Shown one piece after another: positions 9,962 to 24,246 of a DNA stretch of 39,298 nt; the first letter of the stretch is position 1, and the number at the start of each line of letters is the position of its first letter. Location of the stretch: NCBI GenBank assembly GCA_025399215.1, contig MU621253.1, positions 1 through 39,298 of the forward strand. The letters are read 5' to 3'. The translations under genes and the position numbers were made by a program. Below the pieces are notes generated by a model, which did no database searches, was not told the origin of the DNA, and was given only the letters and a program-made list of their open reading frames with translations. The stretch comes from Globomyces pollinis-pini (taxonomy: Eukaryota > Chytridiomycota > Chytridiomycetes > Rhizophydiales > Globomycetaceae).

Positions 9962-11252
9962 ATGATGACTTTTCAAATTGATAGCCAAAACATTGCAGTT
10001 ACGATACTTCAAGACGAAGATAATCCGAATAGTCGACTTCAAATAACAATTACTGAAGAGATACCTGAAGAGTCACATATTGATTTAGTATGGATAGATG
10101 ACGTGCAAGGTTATTTTAAACATTCCATTTTAGACGAATCTGGCCTTCATATAACAGTTCCAAAGTATGATAAACCTAACTAAAATATGACAGTACAAAA
10201 TCGTATAATTTATTATATCTTAGAGACTGGTTTACGTTCACAAAAGAAGTAACCTATCGAAGGAAGCTAATCACTTAGGTAAACTTCTCGAAAGTCTCCA
10301 ACAGTGCTTATTATCATCATTCAGACTCCATGCCAACTGATAGGTTTGATCAGTTTATACAATCTCTTTTAAACCATGTTTGCTCTCCTACAATGATAAA
10401 AACCAATGCCTTTCAACTATCTATAAGCGATAGCGATGGCAGCTTAAACCTTCCAGGAAAAGTGAGGAAATTTAACTGGATTGGAATTCTTCCCAATTAC
10501 GACTGTTTGAAGGATATAAAGGATGATATCAATTATCAATTATTTAACTCATATCCAATCAAACTTGGTAAATCTTTTTCTACGTTGGAACCAAAGTTTG
10601 GATTTCACTCCAAGCATATTGTCACAGTATCGACTAAACAAAAAAATTCTGTGGTCCTGTATCATTGTACCCCGAATTATTTTATAGATCCATTTGAAAT
10701 CGATCGTATAGTATTTACAGATGATTTGGATAATCGTCTAACATCATCAATTGATTTGGAAGCACCTGCGAATTCTATTCATGCAACAGATCAGTTTATG
10801 ACGTCTATCATTACATCAACGTATCCCATATTACTAGCTCATTCATAGCAACGATTTAGAATTAATTCCTTTGACATTTAGCATCCCTTTCCATTTACGC
10901 TATCAATCCACGAGAAACAAAAAGATGTACGAACCAGTTAAAATCTGGAGTCCACATCTCATCACCTTTGAAAAAAGTAACTCAAACTCATATTTATTTT
11001 TTAGATGTATCATACTGTATTGACCCCATTATACCATTAGCAATGGCCATACAAATTTCTAAACAAAATGGTTGTATGAAATTTGACAAGTTAAATGGTG
11101 ATGATATAATACAAATCCCAATTGGGAACTCAGACATGGAATCATTTATATCAGTGTGGACATATGTAGTATCCTATTTGGGTGTAGTTCTGGTATTTTT
11201 GTTTTCATTCAAATTCATCAAATCTCGTGATATCAAAGAAAAAACTAATTGA
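9962..11252 (+). CDS. PBN1: PBN1/PIG-X, regulatory subunit of GPI mannosyltransferase I
   Basis: ER membrane protein that stabilises the first GPI mannosyltransferase (Gpi14/PIG-M). Five exons with introns of 29, 30, 28 and 28 nt give an in-frame product of 391 residues, close to yeast Pbn1 (about 416). Family marks in the luminal domain are NSVVLYHCTPNYFIDPFEID, the hallmark FSIPFHLRYQ, then the YCIDPIIPLA segment and IPIGNSD. A single C-terminal membrane helix follows (SVWTYVVSYLGVVLVFLFSF) with a short basic cytosolic tail. ATG 9962 or 9965 starts the frame; no cleavable signal peptide is evident, as in fungal Pbn1. The partner mannosyltransferase is not in the window. Confidence 0.8.
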
Positions 11253-11273
11253 ATACAATTAATTAATTTCATC

Positions 11274-11468
11274 TTAGTGAAGTTTATTGTGTATTGTAAA
11301 TTGTTTATGTAACCATTGTAACATAGGGTTGGATTTGATAGTATGAAATATGAAGATACTAGAACTTTAATTCTAGTGATCTCTATGGTGTTTTGTTGTA
11401 AATTGTTTACGTAACCATTGTAACAAAGAGGTGGACTTGACAGTGTCAAGAAAAGATGTACTGGAACT
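11274..11468 (-). repeat. In-frame tandem duplication (99-bp period) of a stop-containing C-terminal block
   Basis: On the minus strand, copy 1 (11468-11373) reads AGTTCCAG|T... STSFLDTVKSTSLLQWLRKQ... to TAG. Copy 2 (11366-11274) reads AGTTCTAG|T... SIFIFHTIKSNPMLQWLHKQ... to TAA. Stop codons are 99 bp apart. The peptide core LQWL(R/H)KQFT is kept in both copies and both retain an AG just before the aligned block, usable as a splice acceptor. Copy 2 also abuts the 3' end of PBN1 (stop 11252). Confidence 0.7.
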
Positions 11469-12009
11469 TCCACCAGAAGTTCGTTGATCTGAATTTGCCA
11501 ACGTACTTGTTGATGCTATTATAGTTGATTCAGAGATATCAATAGTAGATGGTTGAATAGTTAATTCGTATTCAGGCACACACGATGTACTAGCTCTTAA
11601 TACACCATGAGGTCTAATTCGAGGCCGATTAAAACTTGGTCTCTCTTGAATTGTATGTCGTCTTTGCGGTTGTGGACCATTAGTAACTTTTCTTTCTGGT
11701 TTAGATAAAGTGTTAGTGGATGAGATTCGTTGTAGACTTCCTGAACTAGCTAAAATAGATTCCTTTGTTGCATTTGTTAATTTGAATGCTCTTCCAGGAA
11801 CTCTTTGGTTTTGTCTTGGGATTTCATAAAATCCAGTGTTGATATTCTTGGACTCATCAGTTGGTGTATTTGAAAAATCCCAGAATAAGTTATCTACTGC
11901 TTCATTCTCATGAATTTCATTCATGTTTGAAGAATAATGAATCTAAGGTCCATAATTTACCATTAAATTGGTTTTGAATTTTAGACCCAAATCGCCTCAT
12001 TTGGTTCAT
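11373..12009 (-). CDS. Unrecognised Ser/Thr-rich basic protein with LQWL(R/H)KQFT C-terminus
   Basis: An open frame from ATG 11924 to TAG 11373-11375 encodes 183 residues rich in Ser, Thr, Arg and Pro, likely disordered, with short basic stretches (RKVTNGPQPQRRHTIQE, RPSFNRPRIRPHG) and the C-terminus TSLLQWLRKQFTTKHHRDH. An upstream ATG at 12009 (MNQMRRFGSKIQNQFN) can be joined in phase by a 61-nt intron to AVDNLFWDF, so the start is uncertain. No family is recognised. The last 30 codons are duplicated just downstream (11274-11366) with their own stop codon. The gene lies 32 bp downstream of the aspartate-semialdehyde dehydrogenase stop on the same strand if ATG 12009 is used. Confidence 0.55.
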
Positions 12010-12041
12010 TTGGTGAATACTGATCGTAATCTTTTTTATTA

Positions 12042-13180
12042 CTATATAATCAAGCCTTTAGCAATAGCAATTTCAGCATTCATAATTGAACTAGATGCAG
12101 CACCCAAGATGGTATTGTGAACAAGTAAAGTGAATTTCACGTCAAAGATATTACACTTTCGAATTCCACCAACTACGATACCGTTTCCATTATTAATCAT
12201 GGCATCTAACCTAGGTTGTGGACGATCAGGTTTTGTAGTAACACTGATGGCATTTTTAGGTGCAGAATAACATTTCAATTTTTGAGCTTCAGAAACATAG
12301 TTTTGAAGACATTGCTGAATCTGTTCCAAAGAAGGTGCAGGCTTGTTTTTAAACTCTACATGTACTACTTCCGTATGTCCATCAATAACTGGAACTCTAT
12401 TGCAAGATGCAGATACAACCATTTCATCAACATTAGAGAATGATTTTTTATCAGTAGTAACTGAACCCAATATTTTTCCCGCTTCTTCTTCCATTTTAGA
12501 TTCCTCTCCAGAAATATACGGAACTACATTTCCCAGAATATCGAGGGATGGAACTCCCTAATAATTTAATATATAAAAATAAAAATACTGGGTATCCAGC
12601 TCCAGAAATGGCCTGCATAGTCGTGACTAAAACCTTTGATAATGGTCCAAATGTTTCTTGCAACGGTTTTAAAGCAACTACTAAACCAGTGGTAGAGCAA
12701 TTTGCATTTGTAATAAGGAATCCTTTAGATTTCTTGAATTCTTTTCTTTGATGTGCAATAATATCAAAATGATCAGAGTTTACAATAGGAACAATTAATG
12801 GTACGATAGGATTCATTCGATGGTTTTTCGCATTAGAGAATACGGCAAACTCTGCGTTTAAGAATGCTAATTCAACATCTCCAGCAACTACCACTATTAA
12901 ATTACAAAACTTTACCAGAAGCATCCAATCCAGAAAAGATAATAGAGCATCCCTCGAAATGAGCTGGCTCACAGGTTTGAACAATCAAATTGGATACAGG
13001 TTCAGGAATGCTTGTGGTCATTTTCCAATTTACAACTTCATGATATGGTTTACCAGCCGAACGAGACGATGCACCAATGGCTTTCACATATAGTTGAGGA
13101 TGAGATTCAAGCAATTGAATAAACCTTTGCCCGACGGTACCGGTTGCTCCAAGTACTCCCACTGCATATTGTTTTGACAT
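12042..13180 (-). CDS. HOM2: Aspartate-semialdehyde dehydrogenase
   Basis: Reduces aspartyl phosphate to aspartate semialdehyde with NADPH, the branch point toward threonine and methionine. Three exons with introns of 28 and 31 nt close to 359 residues, the usual fungal/archaeal-type length. Start ATG 13180 gives MSKQYAVGVLGATGTVGQRF, where GATGTVG is the NADP-binding loop. The catalytic Cys is in LITNANCSTTGLV, followed by MQAISGAGYPGVPSLDILGN and SKMEEEAGKILG. The C-terminal part carries the substrate region SCNRVPVIDGH and VHNTILGAA. All expected catalytic elements are present. It lies 232 bp downstream of the 6-phosphogluconate dehydrogenase gene on the same strand. Confidence 0.95.
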
Positions 13181-13412
13181 GATAAAAAATTTAAACACGA
13201 TGAGATTAAGATTATCTTGCCACTTAATCACCAAATTTCATTAATCAATAAATTAAATACAAACCAAAGATGCACAATTCTTAAACAAGTCCATACTTAT
13301 AATATGTTCGAATACTTACGAAAATGAAGTTCCAGATTTGTATGTAACGGACAATGTCAAACAGTTTAAAAGAAAAACGTGTGTGTTAAGAATTTATATT
13401 CCATTCTATAAC

Positions 13413-15017
13413 TTAAGCTTGATAGGTGGAAGAAGCAACACGACCACCACGACCAGTCCAGTTAGTGTGGATCCATTTTCCTGGCTTACCATCCAATTCG
13501 TATGTGTGGGCACCAAAGTAATCACGTTGAGCTTGAAGAAGGTTGGCAGGTAATTTAGCGGTTCTATATCCATCATAGAAGGCTAAAGCAGAAGCGAGAC
13601 ATGGAATTGGCACTCCAAGTAAAACGGCTTGAGATACCACACGTCTGTAATGAGGCATGGTTCGGTGAATAGCCTTGGTGAAGAATGGGTCGATGAGCAA
13701 ATTAGGCAAAGCAGGGTTTGTGCGGAAAGCATTTGTGATATCTCCCAAAAATACACTAATTATGAGTCAATAGTACATGCATTACCTTCTAATAATACAA
13801 CCACCTCTCCACATAAGTGCAATAGAACCATAGTTCAAATTCCAACCAAATTCTTTTGCAGCTTCCCGTAATTCCATGAAACCTTGAGCATAAGAAATAA
13901 TCTTTGAAGCATAGACAGCACAACGAATATCTTCCAAAAATGCCTTCTTTTCACCAGGGAAATGAACTCCAATAGGTCCATTAAGGATAGTAGATGCGTT
14001 AACACGTTCATCTTTTAATGCTGATAGACAACGTGCGAATACAGCTTCTCCAATTAAAGTAACAGGAGTTCCCAAATCCAATGCAGAGATTGCAGTCCAT
14101 TTACCAGTTCCTTTTTGGCCGGCAGTATCTCTGATCTTCTCAACCAAAGGTTTGCCATCATCGTCCTTAAAGCGCAAAATATCACGAGTGATTTCGACCA
14201 AGAAACAATCTAATTCACCCTTATTCCACTCTTCCATTACATCACCCATTTCATCGTGACTGCAATGTAACACATCTTTCATCAGAGAATAGGCTTCACA
14301 AAGAATTTGCATATCACCATATTCAATACCATTGTGAACCATCTTTACATAATGTCCAGATCCACCTTCACCGACCCAGTCGCAACAAGCTTCACCACTG
14401 GCAGTCTTTGCGGAAATAGCTTGGAAAATGTCTTTAATATGTGGCCTATATACATCAATAAAAAGTTAAAAAGTACCAAGCAGCTGGAGAACCACCAGGC
14501 ATGATGGAAGGACCATAACGAGCACCTTCTTCACCACCAGAAACACCGGCACCAACGAAGAGGAAACCTTTAGATTCCAAATCTTTGTGTCTACGGATAG
14601 AGTCAGGGAAGTGAGAGTTTCCACCATCAATAATAATATCACCAGGTTCAAGGAAAGGTAAGGCTTGGTTAATGAAATCATCTACAGCTTGACCGGCTTT
14701 AACGAGCAACATTAATTTTCTAGGACGTTTCAATTTAGCGCATAGTTCTTGAATGGAATGTGCACCCACAATTTTAGTTCCTAAGATGAGAAAGTTGCAA
14801 AAGAACCTTTAGCTTCATTAGCCAAGAAGTCGTCCACTTTAGAAGTAGTACGATTGTAAGCACAAACCTATATATGAGATTTCAAATGGAATACAGTATA
14901 ACCGTGATCGTTCATGTTTAAGATCAAGTTTTGACCCATAACGGCGAGACCGATGAGACCTATATCAGCACTAATAATCAGATATTATATAAAGACATAC
15001 ACAGCTTGGACAGACAT
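13413..15017 (-). CDS. GND1: 6-phosphogluconate dehydrogenase, decarboxylating
   Basis: Oxidatively decarboxylates 6-phosphogluconate to ribulose 5-phosphate, making NADPH in the pentose phosphate pathway. Six exons with introns of 30, 27, 26, 31 and 30 nt give 486 residues, as in yeast Gnd1 (489). Start ATG 15017 (MSVQAV) leads into [18 protein letters not shown] (Rossmann GxGxxG variant). Then follow [13 protein letters not shown], the signature [20 protein letters not shown], the active-site [14 protein letters not shown] and [11 protein letters not shown]. The C-terminus holds [13 protein letters not shown]. Divergent from the KIAA0930 gene, with a repeat-bearing 389-bp spacer. Confidence 0.96.
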
Positions 15018-15406
15018 TAAATTAAAAAGAAAAGAAATTGGAATTGAAATTATTTTAAATGAATGATGAGGGTGGCTTATAGATGAAAGTGGTGGAATAA
15101 TGGAAATAATCAAAGGGAAGCCCATTGATAAAGAAAAAAACTTAGTAGTAGCTACTAGTAACTAGTAGTAGGTAGTAGTAGGTAGTAGTAGTCAAGTGTT
15201 TAATAACCTGTAAGGAAATCGTAAATTAATATTTTATTATTACAACCAGTACTAGTATGTACTAGTATGTACTAGTAGTAATAATACTAATACTAGTAAA
15301 TACTGATAGTAGCAGTAGTAAAAGTATTGGTAGTTGACTTTCTTTCACGCGATCCTTTCAAATCTTTCTTCTTTACCTCTTAAACAACACTTCAAGTTAC
15401 TATTCA
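15018..15406. repeat. Divergent GND1/KIAA0930 spacer with ACTAGT-rich simple repeats
   Basis: The spacer holds two clusters of TAGTAG/ACTAGT sequence, at about 15141-15192 and 15249-15330. The hexamer ACTAGT occurs six times. The 10-bp unit ACTAGTATGT is exactly tandem at 15251 and 15261, with a third imperfect copy at 15271. As the only space between two divergent genes it must hold both promoters. The repeats may be binding sites or replication slippage. Confidence 0.6.
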
Positions 15407-16770
15407 ATGTCAATACCTCTCTTCGACATATTACTGTCTTTGAAAAATGAAAACTTACTCGGTCCTACTAATCATCCTAAAAAATTATCAGATTCTTTGG
15501 ATCCTTGGAGATTAATTTCAAATGAATACACTGATTTAGATAGTAAAGATCCAAGGTATATTAGTCACTTTCTTATATTACTTTGAATCAGGTGGTTCGA
15601 ACTATTCATGGAATATTTCATTGATGCAAAACATGAAGTCACAGATGATATCCTATTCTTTGTTAGGCAATATGTTCCTTCTCATAAATCATCTACTGGT
15701 TCAATAAATGATTTAGACCCAGTCTTGGTCAAACGTAGAATCGCTGGTCAAATCCCTCAACTTGCAGATGTTATAGACTGGAAACAATCATTCTTCTTAA
15801 ATTTGATTTCTCAACTACCTTGTACATTAACAGTCTCTATTTGCACTAGAAGTCTAGAGATTGATAAACGGAAAAAGTGGGGTTCCGATTCGTAAGTTGA
15901 TTTCATTTAACTTTTCGTAGTTCGGAAGATATTAGGCAGTCTACTGGAGATTTATCTGAACCTGCCAAAAAGAATACCATGGTAGCTGTAAAGAGAGTCA
16001 CCAAAAAAGTCTTTGCTGCCCCTTATAAATCAAGAATGGATGTTAAAGATGCGTAATTTGATAATCATTAATTATCACAGTCAAATGAATGAGTGCTCAT
16101 ACCCATTAGTTTACTACACAAACAATGACTTTCAAGAAGAATCACTTCATTTAAAGATAAAACCTGGGGAATATCTTTGTGCCGAGTTATCATTGACTAT
16201 ACCTGAAACAAAAACTTCAACGGAGTTTATCAATGCAACTGAAAAAGTGTCTCAGATTAGTTTAGAAGATAATTCTGAACCATTTCCTTTACCCCCTAAC
16301 TTCTCAAAAATAACATTCTTTCAAGGAGCAGTGTCCTTCAAAGCTTTATCTGATATATACCAACAAAAAGGCGTCGCCGCTGCAAATCAGAGGTATATAA
16401 CAACTTAATTTTATTGTTTAGGAGGAATGGTTGGGGCAATCGTTCCGACGAGCCATTCAATTCACCCAGGATAGAATATGTATTGATGCGAGGCCCCCAT
16501 GGGAAAGGTCAATGTCAAGGTAATGTTTAAAAAGTAACAATTCTAGTTGCAATACAACATCCTGGCTCCATAAGTTTACAATCCTCATCCGATGGACTTT
16601 TGGGATTCTTCAAAGATGTGGTAAAGTCACATTTGGGACAAGATAGTACAGACTCTATCCCCGTACCTGATCTGTTGGAATGCTCAATGACTTATGTAAA
16701 TATACCATGGCAATCGATTGCTGCTGACCTATTGGAATATTATGAAAAATTAGATTCAAATAAATCTTGA
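15407..16770 (+). CDS. KIAA0930-family protein (DUF2045)
   Basis: Six exons with introns of 36, 29, 28, 29 and 27 nt give 404 residues, the same length as I recall for the human member. Matches along the whole protein are the start of the domain (WFELFMEYF...DDILFFVRQY), VIDWKQSFFLNLISQLP, CTRSLE, KITFFQGAVSFKALSDIYQQ, EYVLMRGPHGKGQCQVAI and the end segment MTYVNIPWQSIAADLLEYYE. A basic, Ser/Lys-rich insert near residue 140-180 may be flexible. The biochemical function of the family is unknown, and the protein lacks membrane helices or a signal peptide. Start ATG 15407 precedes a plausible N-terminal helix. Confidence 0.85.
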
Positions 16771-17115
16771 TTTTATGCAATTGGAATACAAAGTAAAAAG
16801 TAGGGTGCGAATATGCCACATGGTTATACTCGCCATTATATCGATGGCCTAAATGGGAAACCGCATCTGAGTTCATTTTCTGTTCCAAGTACAGTACATC
16901 AACACATAATTTATATTACTTTCAGCACTGGGCCAATAGAACTAAAAATTAATTGTTTTTTTTTGTGTTATGATTCTTGCTGGGAAATCCTTTAGAAACT
17001 CTGATTATAAGGCATATTTCAAATAGAGATAAGGGTTATCGTCACGTACAGTTTATTATTGGATCTTAATAGTCAAAACATTTTACGTGTCGTAAATTTT
17101 ACAATTTAAACTACA
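16771..17115. other. Intergenic spacer, KIAA0930 to CCDC96
   Basis: 345 bp without a convincing gene. Short open frames on both strands (16655-16888 minus, 16813-16995 plus) have no recognisable content. It must contain the 3' end signals of the upstream gene and the promoter of the downstream gene. Nothing specific is seen. Confidence 0.5.
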
Positions 17116-19042
17116 ATGAGTACCACCAATATCAGCGAATCAGTAAGTGGAATCTAAATAAAACCAATAAATCAATAGATTCCACCAAGTGAGCCGATAG
17201 AAGTAGAGGTATCATTAGTACCCAATTCAGAGATTCCTACAGAACAAGAAACTGTATCTGAAATACAAATTGAAAATCCCAACTTGGAAATCCCAAATGA
17301 ACCAATCGAAAATGAAATAGTGAATGCTGAAGATGATACTGGATTTATATTAGGATTGGAAACAGTATTAGCAAATTTAAATGAAGAGTTAATTGATTTT
17401 GATAAAGTCTATCGCGAAGAATCACAAACAGATTTGACTCAATTAATATCTGAACAAGAATTAGAACAATCAACAGACGATACTAGTTTTTCAGTCATTC
17501 TATTTAGCGATGATAATAATCAACCAAAATCAGTCACATCGCGACTATTGGAATCTCCAAAACTTGGTCATATTGATGTGATTGTAGACAATGAAACCAA
17601 TAATGTAGAACTAGAGCCATTAGATTTAAATATGGGATTAATGATGAGTCGATCTGCATCTTTGGAATCCATGGCACTAGAAACAACTGATCTCTTATTT
17701 GCGAGTGATGATGTCGAAAAGTCAATCCCAAGACCATCTTCACCTTCTGAAATTGTTGTAGATTTGGTTGTTGAACCGGAACAGGTTGAAGAAAGTGAAA
17801 TGGAAAATGAAAATCCATCGGTAGAGTTGGGAGAAGGTGAAATTGTATTGGAGCATGTAGCTGAAGAACAAATCATCGATCGTGAAGCAATCATCCAAGC
17901 GATTTGTAAGGATATCGAAACTCGGGAAAGATTGAACGCTCGAAATGTGATCTTACAAAATAAACTCGCCGAGCATTTTAAGCGAAAGAGAGTAATGCAT
18001 ATTTTTGATTTACTAGCAGACGGATGATACTAGAGATGGAGAGAAGAGTTTGACGGATCAGGAACAACGATATAGTCTTTGTATGCAATCTCTCAGTCAA
18101 TTGCGAGCAGAGTCTGATACAGTCAATGTCACCAACAAAAAAGTTGTTGGTGAATATGAAATAAAATTGGAAGAAAAAGTAAAGGAAGTAACAGATAAAG
18201 CAGAACAATTTTGGAAATATAAAAGAGGAGTTGCCTCCACCGCCGAAAATTCTAGAACGGGAAAACCTTTACCACCTAAACTGATTGAACAGTTAGAAAT
18301 AACAGAACGCAAGAAAGAAAATGAAGTTGTCGCGGTTCGATTAGAGAACATCAAACTACGTAATAAGCTCAGAAGACATGAGCAATTATTAAGACAAAAG
18401 GTAATGAGTCATTTGCTTTGATGGTATAGGAAGAATTAGCCGATGGTTTACATCTGATTGATTTTGAACAATTAAAAATTGAAAATCAGACATACAATGA
18501 AAAAATCGAAGAGCGAAACGAAGTTTGATAAATTAAATAGTAATATGATTTAGGAATTATTGAAATTGAGAAAAAAAATCACCAATGTCGTTCAAGTGTT
18601 GACACATGTAAAGGAGAAACTGCAATTTGTTCAAGTATGGATAGACCACTATGATCTAAACAATAGGGAGAAGAAATTGACCTAAGAAGTAATTTGAAAA
18701 ATTTGGAAGAAGAAGTTGCAGCTAAACGAGACAAATTACCTGCAGCAAAGGGCGTAAAAAGATTCATCATTAACGAATAGATACGTGATAAACTACGAGC
18801 AACAAATACTCTATTGAGGCAACAAAACGGTTTGTTGGGAAATGAAAAACTATTGATGGATTATGGTGATAATGTGGTAATTGTTTTGTATTGAAGTGTA
18901 GGACGATGCCCAAAAACTACGTGATCAAATTAATGAATTGCAACAAACTTATACTAATTTGATTGATGAATCAGTTTTGATCAGGAGAAAAATTCAAAAA
19001 GCTCAATTGATTGAAAAATTAAATAGAGGTCAAATGGTTTAA
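17116..19042 (+). CDS. CFAP184: Axonemal coiled-coil protein CCDC96/CFAP184
   Basis: Structural protein of motile cilia, associated in other organisms with CCDC113 at the base of radial spoke 3 and the nexin-dynein complex. Eight exons with introns of 36, 25, 29, 31, 32, 27 and 25 nt give 573 residues. The first 230 residues are acidic and low-complexity (repeated E/I/P/V). The rest is coiled coil with the DUF4201 signature: GLHLIDFEQLKIENQTYNEK, VVQVLTHVKEKLQFVQ and LRATNTLLRQQNGLLGNEKL. An apparent in-frame TAG at 18778-18780 is the end of a 27-nt intron (18754-18780), not a real stop. Its presence implies that the organism makes flagella. The convergent neighbour RIC8 ends about 56 bp away. 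Confidence 0.88.
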
Positions 19043-19098
19043 TAAAAGTCAAAACTGTTCATTTCTTTATTTAATTTAAACTCTCGCACCTTTTACGC

Positions 19099-20794
19099 CT
19101 AGTTGTTTCTTGGCATTGCTTTTATCACACCCGTTTTGTTTAACCTGTCAAATAGGACAAATAATCGCTCAGATTCACGTTCACGTTCCTCTTCCGTCAT
19201 ATCTTTCCATGGATCAGCAACTTCTTTACGAATTGTACCACTGATTGGGTCAATATTTGGTTCATTCGGGTTTGCAGCTGTCGCTTTAGCTTTGGCTGCT
19301 GCTTCCGCCAAACCACTTCCAAACATTCCTCGATTAAATAGGAATCCTGCTGCATTACCATATCCTACATATCCAATAAATTCATCCGCTAATCGTCAGT
19401 GTTTTTAACTCCACTTACAATTGTTTTCACATAATGCAATCATAAATTCACACATAAAATCTCGGGTTTGAGACAAACACACATCCGATAATGATCTAAT
19501 CCAGTGCGCAGTTAAAGAGCTTCCTTTTGTCAATTCTTTAGTGCGGTCAATTGATTTTGGCATCAATCGTTTCTTCATCAATAACCTAGCTTGGGGGTTC
19601 ACTGTCAATTTTTTCATCAAAATTAGAAGTGGTGCTAGAGCTTGATCAACTTCAGTACCAAAAATCATATCATTTTCAAAGGTTCTTGATTCTTCAGGAC
19701 ACATGATTCTTAAACAATCTTCAAAGATATCCAATAGCATCTCAATAATTTTATAGTCACCATTTGGAAACCATTGATCTTCAAATTCCAAACATTGAAA
19801 GTTCATCAATGTGTTTATGGCATGACTATGTGGTGGTGACATTGTTGGGACTTGCAATTTGGAATTTACAAATGAAATTACAATTTCAGATAGTAATCTA
19901 GCTGTTTAATTGAAAGTGGTTTACTCTCTAAATGAATAAATGTCTGTATCAATGTTTTCGGTTTCCACCATTGTTTTTTGTGATACACCAAAGAATGAAG
20001 ACGATTGGATAGAAGAAAACTTTAAGGTTAAATTGAAAGACGCTTTTAAAATCTCATTGATACAGTTCTCGGAAGAAATCCAATCCTCGTCTGTATATTT
20101 TCCACCATTCAATTTGTTCAGAATCTACTAATTAATAATCGTCCATTACTTTAGCAAGCGTGTCTGGTAAGTGATCATTAATCATTGTTTGACACAGGCT
20201 TTGATCAGTGGCCGTTACAAAGAAGCTTAACCGTGTCAATAGAAATATTGGACCCATATTCAAACCCTCCGTCTAACAATAAATTTAAATCGAATGATTT
20301 ATGTTACCTTCAAAGCTGGTACGATCAGAGGAATGTATTCGGAATTCGCAAATATGAGGCGCATATCAGCACTGCAAGTTTGAACGTTGTTTAAACATTT
20401 CAAAGCTTCCACTGCGATAGGATCATTGAGAGTTTTTGCTGAGGGATTTTTCAAACCTGAAAACTTTACAAATGTTGTGATAGTCTAACGTAAGGAATCA
20501 AGTTTTACTTTTTCAGAGAAGAAAGCTTCAGATCCAGTAGGTTCTCTGCATAATAAACGTAAACTCTGTAAGGCTTTCAAAATGACTGTACTATGAATTG
20601 CTAGTTAACTTACCAGAATTATCCCACTCAGGGCTTTCACCCAAAGAATCCAAAAGGGTGTGAATATAACCTGTCTTTTCCTCAACAGTGATTAAACCAG
20701 AAGAGATTGCTTCCTTGAAAGTTGGATCAATTTTCAATATAGAATCAATGTATGCGCTAGCTTCCTCATTTCCTTTGATTATTGTGGTGGTCAT
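19099..20794 (-). CDS. RIC8: RIC8/synembryn, G-alpha chaperone and exchange factor
   Basis: Cytosolic armadillo-type protein that folds newly made G-alpha subunits and promotes nucleotide exchange. Seven exons with introns of 28, 24, 35, 25, 27 and 30 nt give 508 residues from ATG 20794. Family marks are LKALQSLRLLCREPTGSEAF, AVEALKCLNN, SPPHSHAINTLMNF, MCPEESRTFEND, FIGYVGYGNAAGFLFNRG and the C-terminal NIDPISGTI...MTEEERERESERLFVLFDRL. The end is ambiguous: the open frame stops at 19099 (TGVIKAMPRNN), but a 32-nt GT...AG segment would instead give TGVKGARV and a stop at 19076-19078. It fits with a G-protein system fed by seven-helix receptors, though no G-alpha gene is in the window. Confidence 0.88.
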
Positions 20795-20994
20795 TAATAG
20801 TTAAAAAAGAGAACGCGACTGAACAAGAACAAGGAGATAAGACAAACTGAAAGCTAAAGAGTACTTAGAATTCCAATTTTTCTATTAAACATTTTTGAAT
20901 AAATTCACTCTAATTGCAGTTTAAAAAACATGAGGCACAAAGGTAACACTGGTCAAATTCCTCCTTAATTTTCACCCTTTCATTCAAAAAGTTA

Positions 20995-24157
<3,163 letters not shown>

Positions 24158-24246
24158 ATAAATAATCAGATTAAATGTGTAACTATCGATTTACCACTTT
24201 CTTTCTAAATACCTATCCAATTTTTTTTTTGTATTTTAAGAATTTG

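Noticed and set aside
15580..15610. GGTTCGAA resembling a tRNA B box
   Set aside because: It lies in the KIAA0930 coding sequence (RWFELF) and no cloverleaf can be formed around it. No tRNA gene was found in the window.
18754..18780. In-frame TAG inside the CCDC96 coiled coil, read as possible Gln
   Set aside because: A 27-nt intron ends at this TAG; splicing joins AAKG to IRDKLRATN in phase, so no code change is needed.
24175..24246. N-terminal membrane anchor on the TenI/ThiE-like protein
   Set aside because: The hydrophobic stretch is encoded by a T-rich tract typical of a leader region, and an ATG at 24247 directly precedes the conserved domain.
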